Shown here: positions 16,689 to 24,820 of the stretch, piece after piece
Layout: each line of letters opens with the position of its first letter
Numbering within the stretch: the first letter of the stretch is position 1
Assembly (NCBI GenBank): GCA_003946805.1
Contig: RPSH01000026.1
Coordinates: forward strand, 1 to 60,011
Source: Bacillus sp. 2B10
GTDB lineage: Bacteria; Pseudomonadota; Alphaproteobacteria; Sphingomonadales; Sphingomonadaceae
Direction of reading: 5' to 3'
Length of the DNA: 60,011 nt
Notes under the pieces: model-generated
Database searches by the model: none
What the model saw: only the letters and a program-made list of their open reading frames with translations
What the model was told of the DNA's origin: nothing
Program-made: the position numbers and the translations under genes

Positions 16689-19502
16689 ATGATCGTGACG
16701 CGTGTGGCGGTAGTGAAGGCTGCGATTCTGGCAGCGGTGTGTGTTCCGGCGCTGGCATGGGCGAGCGATACGCCGCTCTATCAACCCGCGCCGGCATGGG
16801 TGGCGGCCCCGCCCGCGATGCCGGCCGGGCCGGTCGACGAGCTGCCGCCGCTGGCGCTGCTGGATTTCCAGAAGCGGATCGATGGCGACCGGCTGACCTC
16901 CTATGTCCACCAGCGCACCCGGATCGCGACCGCCGAGATGCTGTCGCAGGCGGCGACGCTGACGCTGCCCTGGGCGCCGGACAAGGGCGACCTGATCGTC
17001 CACGGCCTGTCCATCCTGCGCGGCGAGCAGCGGATCGACCTGCTGGCCAAGGGGCAGAAGTTCACCGTACTGCGCCGCGAACAGTCGCTGGAGCAGCGCG
17101 AGCTGACCGGTATCCTGACCGCGACGATGGCGGTCGAGGGGCTGGAGGTTGGCGACCTGCTCGACTTGCGCTTCTCGGTCACGGCGCGCGACCCGGCGCT
17201 GGGCGGGCGGGTGCAGGACGTCGTGGCGCTGCCCGCGCTGCCGATCCGGATCGGCGCCGGACGGGTGAGGTATCTGTGGAACAGCGACAGCGCGCCGAAA
17301 TGGAAGCTGCTGGCCGATGGCGTGGCAGCGACGCCGGTGCGCAAGGGCGACGTGACCGAGCTGAGCTTCGCCATGCCGCTGGCGAAGGCCAAGGAGATGC
17401 CGGAGGACGCGCCGTCACGCTTCCGCCATCCGCCGCTGCTGGAGGTCGCGAGCTTCGCCGACTGGGCCGACGTGTCGAAGACGTTCGAACCGCTGTACCG
17501 CACCGACGGACTGATCGCGGCCGGCAGCCCGCTGGCCGGCGAGGTCACGGCGATCGTGAAGGCGGAGCCGACGCCGATCGGCCGGGCGCAGCGCGCGCTG
17601 GAGGTGGTGCAGGACAAGATCCGCTATCTCGCGGTCGGGATGGATGGTGGTAACTATGTGCCACAAACCCCTGCAAGGACGTGGGAAGTCCGTTACGGCG
17701 ACTGCAAGGCCAAGACGGTGATGCTGCTGGCGATGCTGCGAACGATGGGGATCGAGGCGGAGCCGGTGATCGCCAGCGTCGGTCTGGGCGATTTCGTGCC
17801 CGAACGCCTGCCGAGCGCGGCGGCGTTCAACCATGTGTTCGTGCGCGCGACGATCGGCGGCGAGACGCTGTGGCTGGACGGGACCGGCAGCAATGCGCGC
17901 ATCGCCGATATCCGCGATACGCCCGGCGTCGGCTATGTCCTGCCGCTGCGAGCCGCCGGTGCCCAGCCGATGAAGATCGAGACGCACGCCGCCGCGCGGC
18001 CGATGGTGGAGCTGACGATCGATGCCGACGAGAGCGGTGCGGTCGACCTGCCCAGCGCGGTCAGCGTCACGATGGTGACGCATGGTGCGATGGCGGCACA
18101 GCTGCGCGCGGCGAAGAGCCAGGTCGGGCCGAAGGAGCAGCGCGAACTGATCTCCACGGTTCTGCAGGGCACGATCGGCGAGGGGCAGTTCGCCGATGGC
18201 AGCATCACGCCCGACGCCGCGACCGGCGACGTGACGATCCGGGCGCGGGGCGTGGTCAACACCAGCTGGTCGGTCGAGGACCGGCGGCGCAAGCGGTCGC
18301 TGGGCGGTGCGCTCGACGACATGGACTTCTCGCCCGACCGCAGCCGGCCCGACTGGAAGGACATTCCGGTCGCGGCACCGCCGCCGATGGCGATGGTGCG
18401 GCATGTCCGGGTGACGCTGCCCGATGGCGGGCGCGGCTTCACGCTCGACGGGACGCCCGATGCCGACCAGACCCTGGCGGGGATCAAGGTACGGCGGACG
18501 ACGCGGCTGGTGGGCGGGCTGCTGACGATGGACGAGCGGTTCGACCTGACCGGGGTGGAGGTGCCGGCGGCACGCATTCCGGCGGAACGCGATGCGGTGG
18601 CCACCGCCAAGGCGAATATCCCGCGCGTCGTCGCCCCGGTCGATACGCCGCGGCGCTGGACGCTGGACCCGGCGACGTTGGCCAAATCGAGCCAGGTCGC
18701 GGCGATCCGCAGCGTCTATGGTAAGGCCATTGCCGCCGACCCCGACGAGATGAGCGGCTATCAGAGCCGGGCGACGTTCGAGGCCGGGATCGGCGATTAT
18801 CGCGCGGCGGTGGCCGACCTGGACAAGATCATCGCCACCGAACCCACCGTCGATCTGTATCTCCAGCGGTCCTATGCCCAGTTCAACATGGGCGACATGG
18901 CCAGGGCACTGGCCGATGCAGAGCGCGCACGGGCGCTGGACCCGTCGGCCAACAATGCGATCGGACAGGTCGTACAAACTCGGGCGGAGACCGGCGACCT
19001 GAAGGGGGCGATCGCGCTGCTGGACGAACGCATCGCGCTGGGCGGCGAATCGCGCGCTTTCCTGCGCCAGATGAAGGCGAGCCTGCTGGGCGAGTTCGGC
19101 GATCCGAAGGAAGCGGTGGCGCTGTACGACAGCCTGATCGGCGAGAAGCCGGGGGCGCCGGTCCTGCTGAACGGGCGGTGCTGGGCGAAGGGAACGCGCG
19201 GCGTCATGCTCGACACCGCGCTGAAGGATTGCACCAGCGCGATCGAACTCAGCAACGACACGATGGCCGCGCTCGATAGCCGGGCGCTGGTCTGGTACCG
19301 GATGGGCCGCTATCCCGAGGCGCTGGCCGACCTCGACACGGTGCTGGCCGCCAATCCCGACATGGCGGGCAGCCGGTATCTGCGTGCGGCGGTGCTCAAG
19401 GCCAGCAAGCGCGATGCCGAGGCGGCAAGCGACCTTGCGCTGGCGCGGCGGATGCAGCCGATGATCGACCGGCAATATGCGCGCTACGGGTTCAAGCTGT
19501 AG
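16689..19502 (+). CDS. DUF3857 / transglutaminase-like / TPR protein
   Basis: This 937-aa exported protein has a signal peptide (about residues 1-25, ending ALAWA). A DUF3857 domain (about 60-240) precedes a transglutaminase-like core. The core's catalytic triad is visible as Cys in RYGDCKAK (about 338), His in FNHVFVRA and Asp in WLDGTGS. A beta-rich region follows, then TPR repeats over the last ~250 residues (for example PTVDLYLQRSYAQFNMGDMA). Similar proteins are common in Sphingomonadales and Bacteroidetes, and their substrate is unknown. ATG 16689 follows ACAGGGGG and starts directly with the signal sequence; the open frame continues upstream to 16593 but without a signal-like start. 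It is divergent from the esterase, with 158 bp between them. Confidence 0.82.
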   Translation: MIVTRVAVVKAAILAAVCVPALAWASDTPLYQPAPAWVAAPPAMPAGPVDELPPLALLDFQKRIDGDRLTSYVHQRTRIATAEMLSQAATLTLPWAPDKGDLIVHGLSILRGEQRIDLLAKGQKFTVLRREQSLEQRELTGILTATMAVEGLEVGDLLDLRFSVTARDPALGGRVQDVVALPALPIRIGAGRVRYLWNSDSAPKWKLLADGVAATPVRKGDVTELSFAMPLAKAKEMPEDAPSRFRHPPLLEVASFADWADVSKTFEPLYRTDGLIAAGSPLAGEVTAIVKAEPTPIGRAQRALEVVQDKIRYLAVGMDGGNYVPQTPARTWEVRYGDCKAKTVMLLAMLRTMGIEAEPVIASVGLGDFVPERLPSAAAFNHVFVRATIGGETLWLDGTGSNARIADIRDTPGVGYVLPLRAAGAQPMKIETHAAARPMVELTIDADESGAVDLPSAVSVTMVTHGAMAAQLRAAKSQVGPKEQRELISTVLQGTIGEGQFADGSITPDAATGDVTIRARGVVNTSWSVEDRRRKRSLGGALDDMDFSPDRSRPDWKDIPVAAPPPMAMVRHVRVTLPDGGRGFTLDGTPDADQTLAGIKVRRTTRLVGGLLTMDERFDLTGVEVPAARIPAERDAVATAKANIPRVVAPVDTPRRWTLDPATLAKSSQVAAIRSVYGKAIAADPDEMSGYQSRATFEAGIGDYRAAVADLDKIIATEPTVDLYLQRSYAQFNMGDMARALADAERARALDPSANNAIGQVVQTRAETGDLKGAIALLDERIALGGESRAFLRQMKASLLGEFGDPKEAVALYDSLIGEKPGAPVLLNGRCWAKGTRGVMLDTALKDCTSAIELSNDTMAALDSRALVWYRMGRYPEALADLDTVLAANPDMAGSRYLRAAVLKASKRDAEAASDLALARRMQPMIDRQYARYGFKL

Positions 19503-19565
19503 GGGGCGGCCTTCAACTGGGCCGGGGTCTTCGCCGGGGTACGGGGCGGACGTGGCTTAGGTGTT

Positions 19566-19690
19566 TGATCCACCCTGTTCAAACCGGGCGTCATCCCAGC
19601 GAAGGCTGGGATCTCCCGGTGGTAGCACGCAGCAGGAGCCGCTTGAGGCCCCAGCCTTTGCTGGGGCGACGGTTCCTGACAGATGGATTA
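19566..19690. repeat. composite REP/MITE-like element, copy A
   Basis: The order is a TGATCCACCC end, the hairpin GTCATCCCAGCGAAGGCTGG, a central GCACGCAGCAGGAGCCGCTT, an inverted second hairpin (CCCCAGCC...GGCTGGGG type), and an outer GATGGATTA. The same order recurs at 29150-29263 (inverted), 36578-36660 (no outer ends) and 55864-55968 (left hairpin partly deleted). Confidence 0.75.
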
Positions 19691-19830
19691 GGCTGTAGGG
19701 CCGAGGAAGCAGCGGGACCCCGGATCAGGTCCGGGGTGACGGGAGGTGGCTGTCCGGGAAGGATGGCGGGTCGCCGGGAAATGGCGAGCGTCGATCCGCT
19801 TCCGGCGACGGAACGCTTCGGGAACTGCCC

Positions 19831-19864
19831 AAACAAAAACGGCGGGGGATCGCTCCCCCGCCGT
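19831..19864 (-). terminator. rho-independent terminator of DHS-like gene
   Basis: On the minus strand an 11-bp perfect stem (ACGGCGGGGGA with TCCCCCGCCGT, 19839-19864) with a 4-nt loop is followed by TTTTTGTTT. It lies 22 bp beyond the stop of the gene at 19886-20938. Confidence 0.88.
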
Positions 19865-19885
19865 TCCCGTTTCGCTGTCGGATGA

Positions 19886-20938
19886 TCAGTCGAACATCTT
19901 GCCGAAGGCGCGCTTGGCGCGGTTCTTCCACGCGCCGCGATGATATGCGTCCGAGGCGAGCAGCGGCATGACCGAACCCGCTTCGGCGAACACCATCTGT
20001 TCGAGCGCGGTGTCGACCTTGCCCCAGCTGGCCGCTTCCTTGAGCGTCGACGACGAGCAGGCGCCATCGCGCACGTCGGCGACGGTGATCTGCACTGCGT
20101 ATTTGTGCATCTCGACATCGTCATGGCCGAGGATTTCGGCGCAGACGACGGTGTCCTGGATGAAGTTCTTCGGCACGCCACCGCCGATCATCAGCAGGCC
20201 GGTGGTGCCCGCCTTGATCTTGATATCGGTCAGTTCGCGGAAGTCGGCGATGGCGTCGAGCACCATGTACGGCTTGCCTTCCTTCGCACGGTCGACCTGA
20301 TGCTTGACCAGACCGAAGCCGGCCGAGCTGTCGACGAACGCCGGGCAGAAGATCGGCACGTCATGCTCGTAGGCCAGCTTGACGAGGCTGTTTTCCTTCT
20401 TGCCGTGCTCCGACAGATATTTGCCCATCTCGCGGATGAAGGCGCGCGACGAATAGGCCTTGGGCTCGAGCGAATTGGCGATCTCACCGATGGTGTGGTC
20501 GCAATCCTGCAACTGCTCTTCGTCGATATAGGTGTCGTAGATGCGGTCGATGTAGAGCGAGCGCAGCACGTTGTCGTCGGGGATTTCCAGCGCCTGATAG
20601 TGCTTGTGGCCCAGACCTTCGAAGAAATCCATGTCGACGATCGACGCGCCGGTGGCGACGACGCCGTCGATCATGTTCGAGCGCAGCAGTTCGGCATACA
20701 GGTCCATGCAGCCGCCGGCCGAGGTCGATCCGGCGATCACGAGGAAGATCGAGCAGTCCTTGTCCTCCAGCATCTGGTTATAGATGCGGGTGGCGCGGGC
20801 GAGATCACGGCTGGTGAAGCTCATCTTGCCCATGGCGTCGATGATCGGGCGGGCGTCGAACGTGGTGATGTCGACATGCTCGACCGTGGTCGAAAGCAGT
20901 TCGGCCTTGCGGGTGTCGTTGATCGTCGTGTCGGTCAT
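19886..20938 (-). CDS. deoxyhypusine synthase-like protein (probable polyamine aminobutyltransferase)
   Basis: This is a 350-aa member of the deoxyhypusine synthase family. It has GSTSAGG in the NAD-binding first half, VDSSAGFGLVKHQ, a glycine-rich MIGGGVPKNF, and SSSTLKEAASWGK with the catalytic-type lysine K307. Bacteria lack eIF5A, so these homologues are thought to move the aminobutyl group onto a free amine, for example putrescine to make homospermidine, or to use agmatine. Sphingomonads are known for homospermidine. The next gene upstream in the same direction is a group IV amino-acid decarboxylase that would supply the diamine, 185 bp away. The start MTDTTINDTRKAELL is the first ATG. 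A strong terminator follows. Substrate specificity cannot be read from the sequence. Confidence 0.85.
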   Translation of the reverse strand: MTDTTINDTRKAELLSTTVEHVDITTFDARPIIDAMGKMSFTSRDLARATRIYNQMLEDKDCSIFLVIAGSTSAGGCMDLYAELLRSNMIDGVVATGASIVDMDFFEGLGHKHYQALEIPDDNVLRSLYIDRIYDTYIDEEQLQDCDHTIGEIANSLEPKAYSSRAFIREMGKYLSEHGKKENSLVKLAYEHDVPIFCPAFVDSSAGFGLVKHQVDRAKEGKPYMVLDAIADFRELTDIKIKAGTTGLLMIGGGVPKNFIQDTVVCAEILGHDDVEMHKYAVQITVADVRDGACSSSTLKEAASWGKVDTALEQMVFAEAGSVMPLLASDAYHRGAWKNRAKRAFGKMFD

Positions 20939-21072
20939 GATGGTCCCATCATCATCGATAAGCCGTCGTCGTTATGGGGACGCGGAAACCCGGTTTGGCC
21001 TCCTGCCACGCACGCGCGAGAGGAGCCGAAGGCGGTCGCATAGCGGCAATGCCATGCGTTGCCCACCCCCGG

Positions 21073-21098
21073 CCCCTCCCGCGACAAGCGGGAAGGGG
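21073..21098 (-). terminator. hairpin downstream of PLP decarboxylase
   Basis: CCCCTCCCGC and GCGGGAAGGGG form a 10-bp stem with one bulged A around a 5-nt loop. There is no clear T-tract, so it may slow rather than end transcription between the decarboxylase and the DHS-like gene. Confidence 0.4.
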
Positions 21099-21123
21099 GA
21101 GGGGAATGCTTAGGATCGAGTGG

Positions 21124-22365
21124 TTACAGCTTGACGACGTTGTTCGACGCGAACGCCGGTTCCGCTTCGAGTTCGACGTACATCGACTCCATCGGTTCGT
21201 CGTCGGTCACGACATTCTCGCCGTTGCCGAAGCCGTTGAACGCGGTGCGCATGGCCGAGCCATAGGCGCCGAGCATCCCGATCTCGAAATAATCGCCGCT
21301 GCGGGTATCGGCCGGCAGCGGGAACGGGCCCTGCATCTGGTCGATATCGTCGCAGGTCGGACCCCAGAAGCTGAAGTCCATGTCGCGCGCGTCCGATTCC
21401 GGCTGCCGCAGCAGCTGCACCGGATATTTCCAGCCGATATGCGCCGCATCGAACAGCGAGCCATAGGCACCGTCGTTGATGAACAGCTCCGACCCGCGGC
21501 GATGTTCGACGCGCACCACGACCGAGGCATATTCGGCGCACAGCGACCGGCCCGGTTCGGCCCACAGCTCGGCCGAATAGCTGATCGGCAGGCTTTCGAA
21601 CGCGCGATGGATCGTTTCGAAATAGCGCTCCAGCGGCGGCGGGGTCATGCCCGGATAGCGCGACGGGAAGCCGCCGCCGACATCGATCACGTCGACGGTG
21701 ACGCCCGCGTCGACGATGGCGGCGCGGACGCGCTCCATCGCCCCGGCATAGGCGTCGGGCGACATGGTCTGGCTGCCCACATGGAAGCAGATGCCGAGCG
21801 CATCGGCGACCTGGCGGGTCGCGATCAGCAGTTCCCTGGCCTCGGCATGGCCGACGCCGAACTTCGAGCCGAGCGACAGCTTGGCATATTCGGACGACAC
21901 GCGCAGGCGGACGCACAGCGTCAGGTCGGTCGCACCGTCGGTGGCGCGCACGATCTTGTGCAGTTCGTCCATGCTGTCGAGCGAGAAGGTGCGCACGCCA
22001 TGGTCGAAATAGGCCTCGGCAATCGCTTCCGGAGCCTTGATCGGGTGCATGAAGTGGCAGGTCGCGTCCGGCAGCGTCGCCTTCACGAGGCGCACTTCGC
22101 CGATCGACGCGGTGTCGTAATGGGCGATGCCGTTATCCCACAGGATATGCAGCAGGTCGGGCGACGGATTCGCCTTCACCGCATACATCGAGCGGCCCGG
22201 AAACTTCTCTGCGAAGAAGCGGGCGGCGCGCGCTGCGGCGTGCGGGCGAACGAGCGTTACCGGTTCGACCGGTCGGCGCTCTGCAATGTCGATCCCACGC
22301 TCGAAGGAGGAGCTACGGGCGATAAAGGGGGCAGCTAGCCCCAGCGCGCTATTGTGCTTGGCCAA
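21124..22365 (-). CDS. ornithine/lysine-type decarboxylase (group IV, PLP fold III)
   Basis: This 413-aa protein carries PLP lysine K64 in MYAVKANPSP, the motif IDVGGGFPSRYP, AEPGRSLCAE and GPTCDDID with the conserved active-site cysteine of eukaryotic-type ornithine decarboxylases. It should decarboxylate ornithine (or lysine/diaminopimelate) to a diamine for the DHS-like enzyme downstream. I place the start at TTG 22365 because GGAGG sits 9 nt before it. ATG 22395 gives 10 more residues but has no visible ribosome binding site. Further extension upstream to 22740 runs into the divergent dehydratase and is not credible. An arginine decarboxylase role is less likely at this size. Confidence 0.87.
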   Translation of the reverse strand: MAKHNSALGLAAPFIARSSSFERGIDIAERRPVEPVTLVRPHAAARAARFFAEKFPGRSMYAVKANPSPDLLHILWDNGIAHYDTASIGEVRLVKATLPDATCHFMHPIKAPEAIAEAYFDHGVRTFSLDSMDELHKIVRATDGATDLTLCVRLRVSSEYAKLSLGSKFGVGHAEARELLIATRQVADALGICFHVGSQTMSPDAYAGAMERVRAAIVDAGVTVDVIDVGGGFPSRYPGMTPPPLERYFETIHRAFESLPISYSAELWAEPGRSLCAEYASVVVRVEHRRGSELFINDGAYGSLFDAAHIGWKYPVQLLRQPESDARDMDFSFWGPTCDDIDQMQGPFPLPADTRSGDYFEIGMLGAYGSAMRTAFNGFGNGENVVTDDEPMESMYVELEAEPAFASNNVVKL

Positions 22366-22474
22366 TTCAAGGGACCTCCAATTGCCTTTCGGCATACGGT
22401 GACAAAAGCTGCCTTGCGGTTGGAAGTCCCATGGGGCAGCGGAGGCGCGATCTATGACCCACAAACCTTGATGT

Positions 22475-22499
22475 AAAGTGCTTGTGCGGCAGAAAGTGC
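22475..22499. promoter_or_regulatory. AAAGTGC direct repeats in a divergent promoter region
   Basis: Two AAAGTGC copies (22475-22481 and 22493-22499) are spaced 18 bp start to start, between the decarboxylase (minus) and the dehydratase (plus). The spacing is near two helical turns, so they could bind a regulator. No family is assigned. Confidence 0.3.
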
Positions 22500-22504
22500 A
22501 ATTT

Positions 22505-23467
22505 ATGACGATTATGCGACAACCGACCCGCGCCGGGGTGCGCGATGCCGCCGCGAAGATCGCGGAAATCCTGCCGCCATCCCCACTTATGATAAGGGAA
22601 CTCAACGGGTTGCCGGTCGCTTTGAAGATGGAGTCATTGCAACCGGTCGGCGCGTTCAAGTTGCGCGGGGCATGGCACCGATTGACGGCGTTATGCGACG
22701 AATCGCGGGCGCGCGGCATCGTGGCGTTTTCGTCCGGCAACCACGCGCAAGGAGTCGCGTGGGCCGCGAAGCGGCTGGGAATCGCCGCGACGATCGTGAT
22801 GCCCGCCGATGCCCCGCCGACGAAGCTGGCGGCGACGATGGCGCTGGGCGCTGAGGTGGTTCGCTACGACCGGGCGACCGAGAGCCGCGAGAAGATCGCG
22901 GCGCATCTGGCCCATGCGCGCGGCGCGACGCTGGTGCCGAGCTTCGACGATCCGTGGGTCATCGAGGGGCAGGGATCGGCGGGTATCGAGGCGGCGGCGC
23001 AGATGGCCGCGGCCGGGTTGCCCGCGCCGGTCAGGGCGATCGTCCCGTGCGGCGGCGGTGGGCTGGCGGCCGGGATCGCACTGGCGCTGCCCGAGGCGGA
23101 GGTGGTGACGGTCGAGCCCGAGGGCTGGGACGACATGCGCCGCAGCCTTGAGGCGGGATGGATCGAGCCGGTCGGACCGGACGCGCCGCCGACCGCGTGC
23201 GACGCGCTGCGAACGACCCGGGTGGCGGAGCGGACGTTCGACGTGCTGTCGCGGCGTGGCGCAACCGGCGTGGCGGTCAGCGAGGGCGAGATCGCGGCGG
23301 CACAGCGCTGGGCGATGCAGCACCTGCGCGCCGTCGTCGAACCCGGCGGCGCAGTCGCGCTGGCAGCGCTACTGTCGAAACGGGTTACGGTCGTGCCGGG
23401 TACGCTGGTGCTGGTATCGGGCGGGAACGTCGATGCCACCGCCTATGCGAAGGTGCTGGCGGCATGA
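22505..23467 (+). CDS. threonine/serine dehydratase-like PLP enzyme
   Basis: This 320-aa fold-II PLP enzyme has Schiff-base lysine K52 in GAFKLRGA, the substrate loop SSGNHAQG and the phosphate-binding loop CGGGGLAAG. It lacks the C-terminal ACT regulatory domain of biosynthetic IlvA, so it resembles catabolic threonine/serine dehydratases or serine racemase-type proteins. The reaction is deamination of L-threonine or L-serine to the 2-oxo acid. The start is uncertain: ATG 22505 and ATG 22514 are both possible, and neither has a strong ribosome binding site. The stop overlaps the ATG of the small membrane protein (ATGA). It is divergent from the PLP decarboxylase. Confidence 0.85.
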   Translation: MTIMRQPTRAGVRDAAAKIAEILPPSPLMIRELNGLPVALKMESLQPVGAFKLRGAWHRLTALCDESRARGIVAFSSGNHAQGVAWAAKRLGIAATIVMPADAPPTKLAATMALGAEVVRYDRATESREKIAAHLAHARGATLVPSFDDPWVIEGQGSAGIEAAAQMAAAGLPAPVRAIVPCGGGGLAAGIALALPEAEVVTVEPEGWDDMRRSLEAGWIEPVGPDAPPTACDALRTTRVAERTFDVLSRRGATGVAVSEGEIAAAQRWAMQHLRAVVEPGGAVALAALLSKRVTVVPGTLVLVSGGNVDATAYAKVLAA

Positions 23468-23631
23468 ACCGGGGACCGGCGGGGACGCTGCTCGCGATCC
23501 TGATGGTGGTTGCGATCCTGCTGATCGTGTTCGGCATCCGCATGATCGCGCGTGGCGAACGGCGCAACGGCAGCCTGATGCTGGCGTGCGCCGTCGTCAT
23601 GATCGGCAATGTCGCGATCTGGACGGTGTGA
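23464..23631 (+). CDS. small two-helix membrane protein, unknown
   Basis: This 55-aa protein has two hydrophobic stretches, LLAILMVVAILLIVFGIRMI and LMLACAVVMIGNVAIWTV, separated by a short basic loop (ARGERRNG). That suggests a hairpin in the inner membrane with the loop in the cytoplasm. Its ATG overlaps the dehydratase stop, so it is probably translated by coupling. The stop at 23631 abuts the stop of the convergent gene at 23632. I do not recognise the family. Confidence 0.6.
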   Translation: MNRGPAGTLLAILMVVAILLIVFGIRMIARGERRNGSLMLACAVVMIGNVAIWTV

Positions 23632-23886
23632 TCAGTTCCCGTCGCGCGTGGAGGTCATCGACGTACCGGCGTTGGCGCGCTGGCGCAGTGCTTCGGCGGT
23701 GACGTCGGCGGCGGCACTATCGACCTGCGACCATTCGCTCTGCGTGCGGCAGGTGCGCATCGTCATGATCGATCCGGTCGCGGCATCGCGGCGGCAGATC
23801 TTCTTTTCGGCCTTGGGCTTTTCGGGCGTGGCGGGCGGCTGCGGGGCAGGTGCCTGAAGGGCGAGGGCGAGGAGGGCGGTCAGCAT
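23632..23886 (-). CDS. small exported protein with two cysteine motifs, unknown
   Basis: This 84-aa protein begins MLTALLALALQAPAPQPPA, a short signal peptide or anchor followed by a Pro/Ala linker. It continues into KKICRRDAATGSIMTMRTCR, where the two cysteines could form a disulfide, then a polar helix. I have the impression that such proteins with a K(I/V)C(R)...RTCRT..EW core are common in Sphingomonadaceae, but I know no function. The gene ends exactly back to back with the small membrane protein on the plus strand. Confidence 0.6.
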   Translation of the reverse strand: MLTALLALALQAPAPQPPATPEKPKAEKKICRRDAATGSIMTMRTCRTQSEWSQVDSAAADVTAEALRQRANAGTSMTSTRDGN

Positions 23887-24077
23887 GATGAGGTCGTCCG
23901 ATCGGATGGGATGGAAGCCATCCTATGCCGGTATTGCAATATGGCAAGCTGGATAAAGGGGGGGGGGATAAGCGTGGGCGCGACGCGGCGAAGCCGCGTC
24001 GTCGGTCGGCGCGGTTCGCGCCGCCGGCCGGCCCGGCGCGAAGGCGCGGGTCGGCGTAGCGACCCGCGGCGCCGGGC
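23887..24077. repeat. hairpin-rich intergenic region with a G10 tract
   Basis: It contains a run of ten G (23958-23967) and hairpin CGACGCGGC/GCCGCGTCG with a GAA loop (23981-24001). A second hairpin, CGGCGCG/CGCGCCG with a GTT loop, is at 24007-24023. A two-tier stem follows: outer arms GCCCGGCGC (24031-24039) and GCGCCGGGC (24069-24077) enclose inner arms CGCGGGTCG and CGACCCGCG (24045-24068). The last ends at the base next to the hydrolase stop, so it probably marks that gene's 3' end. Confidence 0.7.
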
Positions 24078-24734
24078 TCACTTGATCGGCGAGTTCGGGT
24101 CCAGCCGCATGTCCAGATACTTGTCCACGCTGCCCATCAGTTCGGGCATCTCGTTCTGGAAGAAGTGGTTGGCGCCCGGGATCGTGTCGTGATGGATCGT
24201 GATGTGGCGCTGGGTGCGCAGCTTGTCGACCAGCTTCTGCGTGGCGGCCGGCGTCACGACCTCGTCCGCATCGCCCTGGATGATGATGCCCGACGAGGGG
24301 CAGGGCGCGAGGAAGGTGAAGTCGTACATGTTGGCCGGCGGCGCGATCGAGATGAAGCCGCGGATTTCCGGGCGGCGCATCAGCAACTGCATGCCGATCC
24401 ACGCGCCGAAGCTGACGCCCGCGATCCACGTCGTCTGCGCTTCGGGGTGGAAGCTCTGCACCCAGTCGAGCGCCGAGGCGGCGTCGGACAGTTCGCCGAC
24501 GCCGTTGTCGAACGTGCCCTGGCTCTTGCCCACGCCGCGGAAGTTGAAGCGCAGCGTGGCGAAGCCGCGGCGCTGGAACGTCTTGTAGAGTTCCTGCACG
24601 ATGCGGTTGTTCATCGTTCCGCCCGACGAGGGATGCGGATGCAGAATCATCGCGACCGGTGCGCGCGGACGCGGTGCGGGAGCGAACCGGCCCTCCAGCC
24701 GACCTTCGGGACCGGGGAAGATGACTTCGGGCAT
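24078..24734 (-). CDS. alpha/beta hydrolase (dienelactone hydrolase-like)
   Basis: This is a 218-aa serine hydrolase with HPHPSSGGTMNN (oxyanion region), FRGVGKSQG, nucleophile elbow GVSFGAW (Ser near residue 110) and candidate acid and histidine in QGDADEVV and GANHFF. The fold matches small cytoplasmic hydrolases commonly annotated as alpha/beta-hydrolase or DLH-like; the substrate is unknown. ATG 24734 is preceded by AGGACG and gives a start MPEVIFPGPEGRLEG typical of the family; upstream codons to 24800 read poorly. It is divergent from the cysteine desulfurase genes, with 86 bp between. Confidence 0.82.
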   Translation of the reverse strand: MPEVIFPGPEGRLEGRFAPAPRPRAPVAMILHPHPSSGGTMNNRIVQELYKTFQRRGFATLRFNFRGVGKSQGTFDNGVGELSDAASALDWVQSFHPEAQTTWIAGVSFGAWIGMQLLMRRPEIRGFISIAPPANMYDFTFLAPCPSSGIIIQGDADEVVTPAATQKLVDKLRTQRHITIHHDTIPGANHFFQNEMPELMGSVDKYLDMRLDPNSPIK

Positions 24735-24820
24735 GGGACGTCCTGTTATGTTTCGGGCGCGGCGATGGCGCGAATAGGGATCGCGGCTATATAGGGTCAA
24801 GCAATCGGAACGGAAGTGTT

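Larger units (their letters stand above)
19503..19885. other. intergenic region with REP-type repeats and a terminator
   Basis: No gene is recognised. The region holds half of a CGCCGGGGTACGG repeat near 19530-19550, a full composite REP element (19566-19690), a CCCCGGATCAGGTCCGGGG palindrome at about 19720-19738 and the terminator of the minus-strand DHS-like gene at 19831-19864. Confidence 0.7.
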
